DNA of 64,000 nt from Clostridium putrefaciens (GTDB lineage: Bacteria > Bacillota > Clostridia > Clostridiales > Clostridiaceae): positions 2,232,001 through 2,296,000 of the forward strand of contig NZ_UFWZ01000001.1 in NCBI RefSeq assembly GCF_900461105.1. Reading direction: 5' to 3'. Under the pieces are notes generated by a model. The model did no database searches and was not told the origin of the DNA. It was given only the letters and a program-made list of their open reading frames with translations. Below are positions 63,963-64,000 of this stretch, piece after piece (within the stretch, counting starts at the first letter, position 1; every line of letters starts with the position of its first letter). The translations under genes and the position numbers were made by a program.

Positions 63963-64000
63963 ATGCAGAAAACACATTAAATATCTACTCGCTTTTAATA
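63959..64000 (+). CDS. Start of a probable FetB-like permease (cut by the right edge)
   Basis: Fourteen codons, MNAENTLNIYSLLI, begin with an ATG that overlaps the ATPase stop codon (ATGA), the sign of a coupled operon. GAGGTGG precedes it. The identity as the membrane partner is inferred from the ATPase type. Confidence 0.6.
   Translation, partial: MNAENTLNIYSLLI

Noticed and set aside
1-64000. CRISPR arrays and ordinary tRNA or rRNA genes
   Set aside because: No regularly spaced repeat series of CRISPR type and no tRNA or rRNA pattern was found by eye.

Overview
The window is AT-rich DNA from an anaerobic, spore-forming Firmicute, most likely Clostridium in the broad sense. The evidence is the gene order maf-radC-mreBCD-mrdA-minCDE-rodA-mgsA-spoIVFA/FB-(radical SAM)-(DUF2344)-rng-rplU-prp-rpmA-obg-yhbY-nadD-yqeK, strong GGAGG ribosome binding sites, a SpoIVFA/SpoIVFB pair, a selenocysteine locus, and an L27 protein with the N-terminal extension that Prp removes. 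The species cannot be named from this sequence alone.

Region 1 (1-15.9 kb) is part of a tailed-phage prophage whose head, tail, lysis and integration genes lie beyond the left edge. On the minus strand, in transcription order, it has a Rha-type regulator, a small Cys-rich protein, DUF4406, a D5/P4-type primase-helicase, a VRR-NUC nuclease, an SNF2-like helicase broken by a 4-bp insertion inside its Walker A codons, two small proteins including a DUF1492/ArpU-like late regulator, an HNH endonuclease, the small terminase, a ParB-methyltransferase fusion, small proteins (virulence-related family, DUF4314, DUF5049) and the large terminase, which is cut by the window edge. A divergent plus-strand block (10.9-15.2 kb) carries a DUF2800 nuclease-like protein, a DUF2815 ssDNA-binding-like protein and a family A DNA polymerase. 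Between the two blocks is a 430-bp non-coding control region with three copies of a bipartite element, AAGGACA-N14-GGACGGA, and a related palindrome. A sigma-like protein and a palindrome-rich gap end the region.

Region 2 (16.2-27.4 kb) is a type I restriction-modification operon on the minus strand. It has its own promoter (TTGAAA-N17-TATGAT) and a strong terminator. The order is phd-like antitoxin, hsdM (unusually long), hsdS, hsdR, a YgjP-like metallopeptidase, and a long ImmA/IrrE-like metallopeptidase. hsdS is split by a complete 1,361-bp ISAs1-family element with 14-bp terminal repeats and a 10-bp target duplication. Removing the element and one duplication restores a 375-codon hsdS exactly. 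Phage and restriction genes together form an accessory region abutting the 3' end of the rRNA methyltransferase gene rlmD, a gene end known as an integration site in other Firmicutes.

Region 3 (27.5-38.3 kb) holds rlmD, an RDD membrane protein, a TSUP permease, selB-selA-selD (selD is itself a selenoprotein gene with an in-frame UGA), a ComEA-like protein, a DacF-like carboxypeptidase and an RluD-family pseudouridine synthase.

Region 4 (38.3-64 kb) is core chromosome: LCP ligase, yqeK, nadD, yhbY, obg, the rplU-prp-rpmA unit with its promoter and L21 leader, rng, a radical SAM/DUF2344 pair, the SpoIVF pair, mgsA, the cell-shape and division-site operons, then radC, maf, SPOR and GNAT genes, a leucyl aminopeptidase and the start of a Fet-like ABC exporter.
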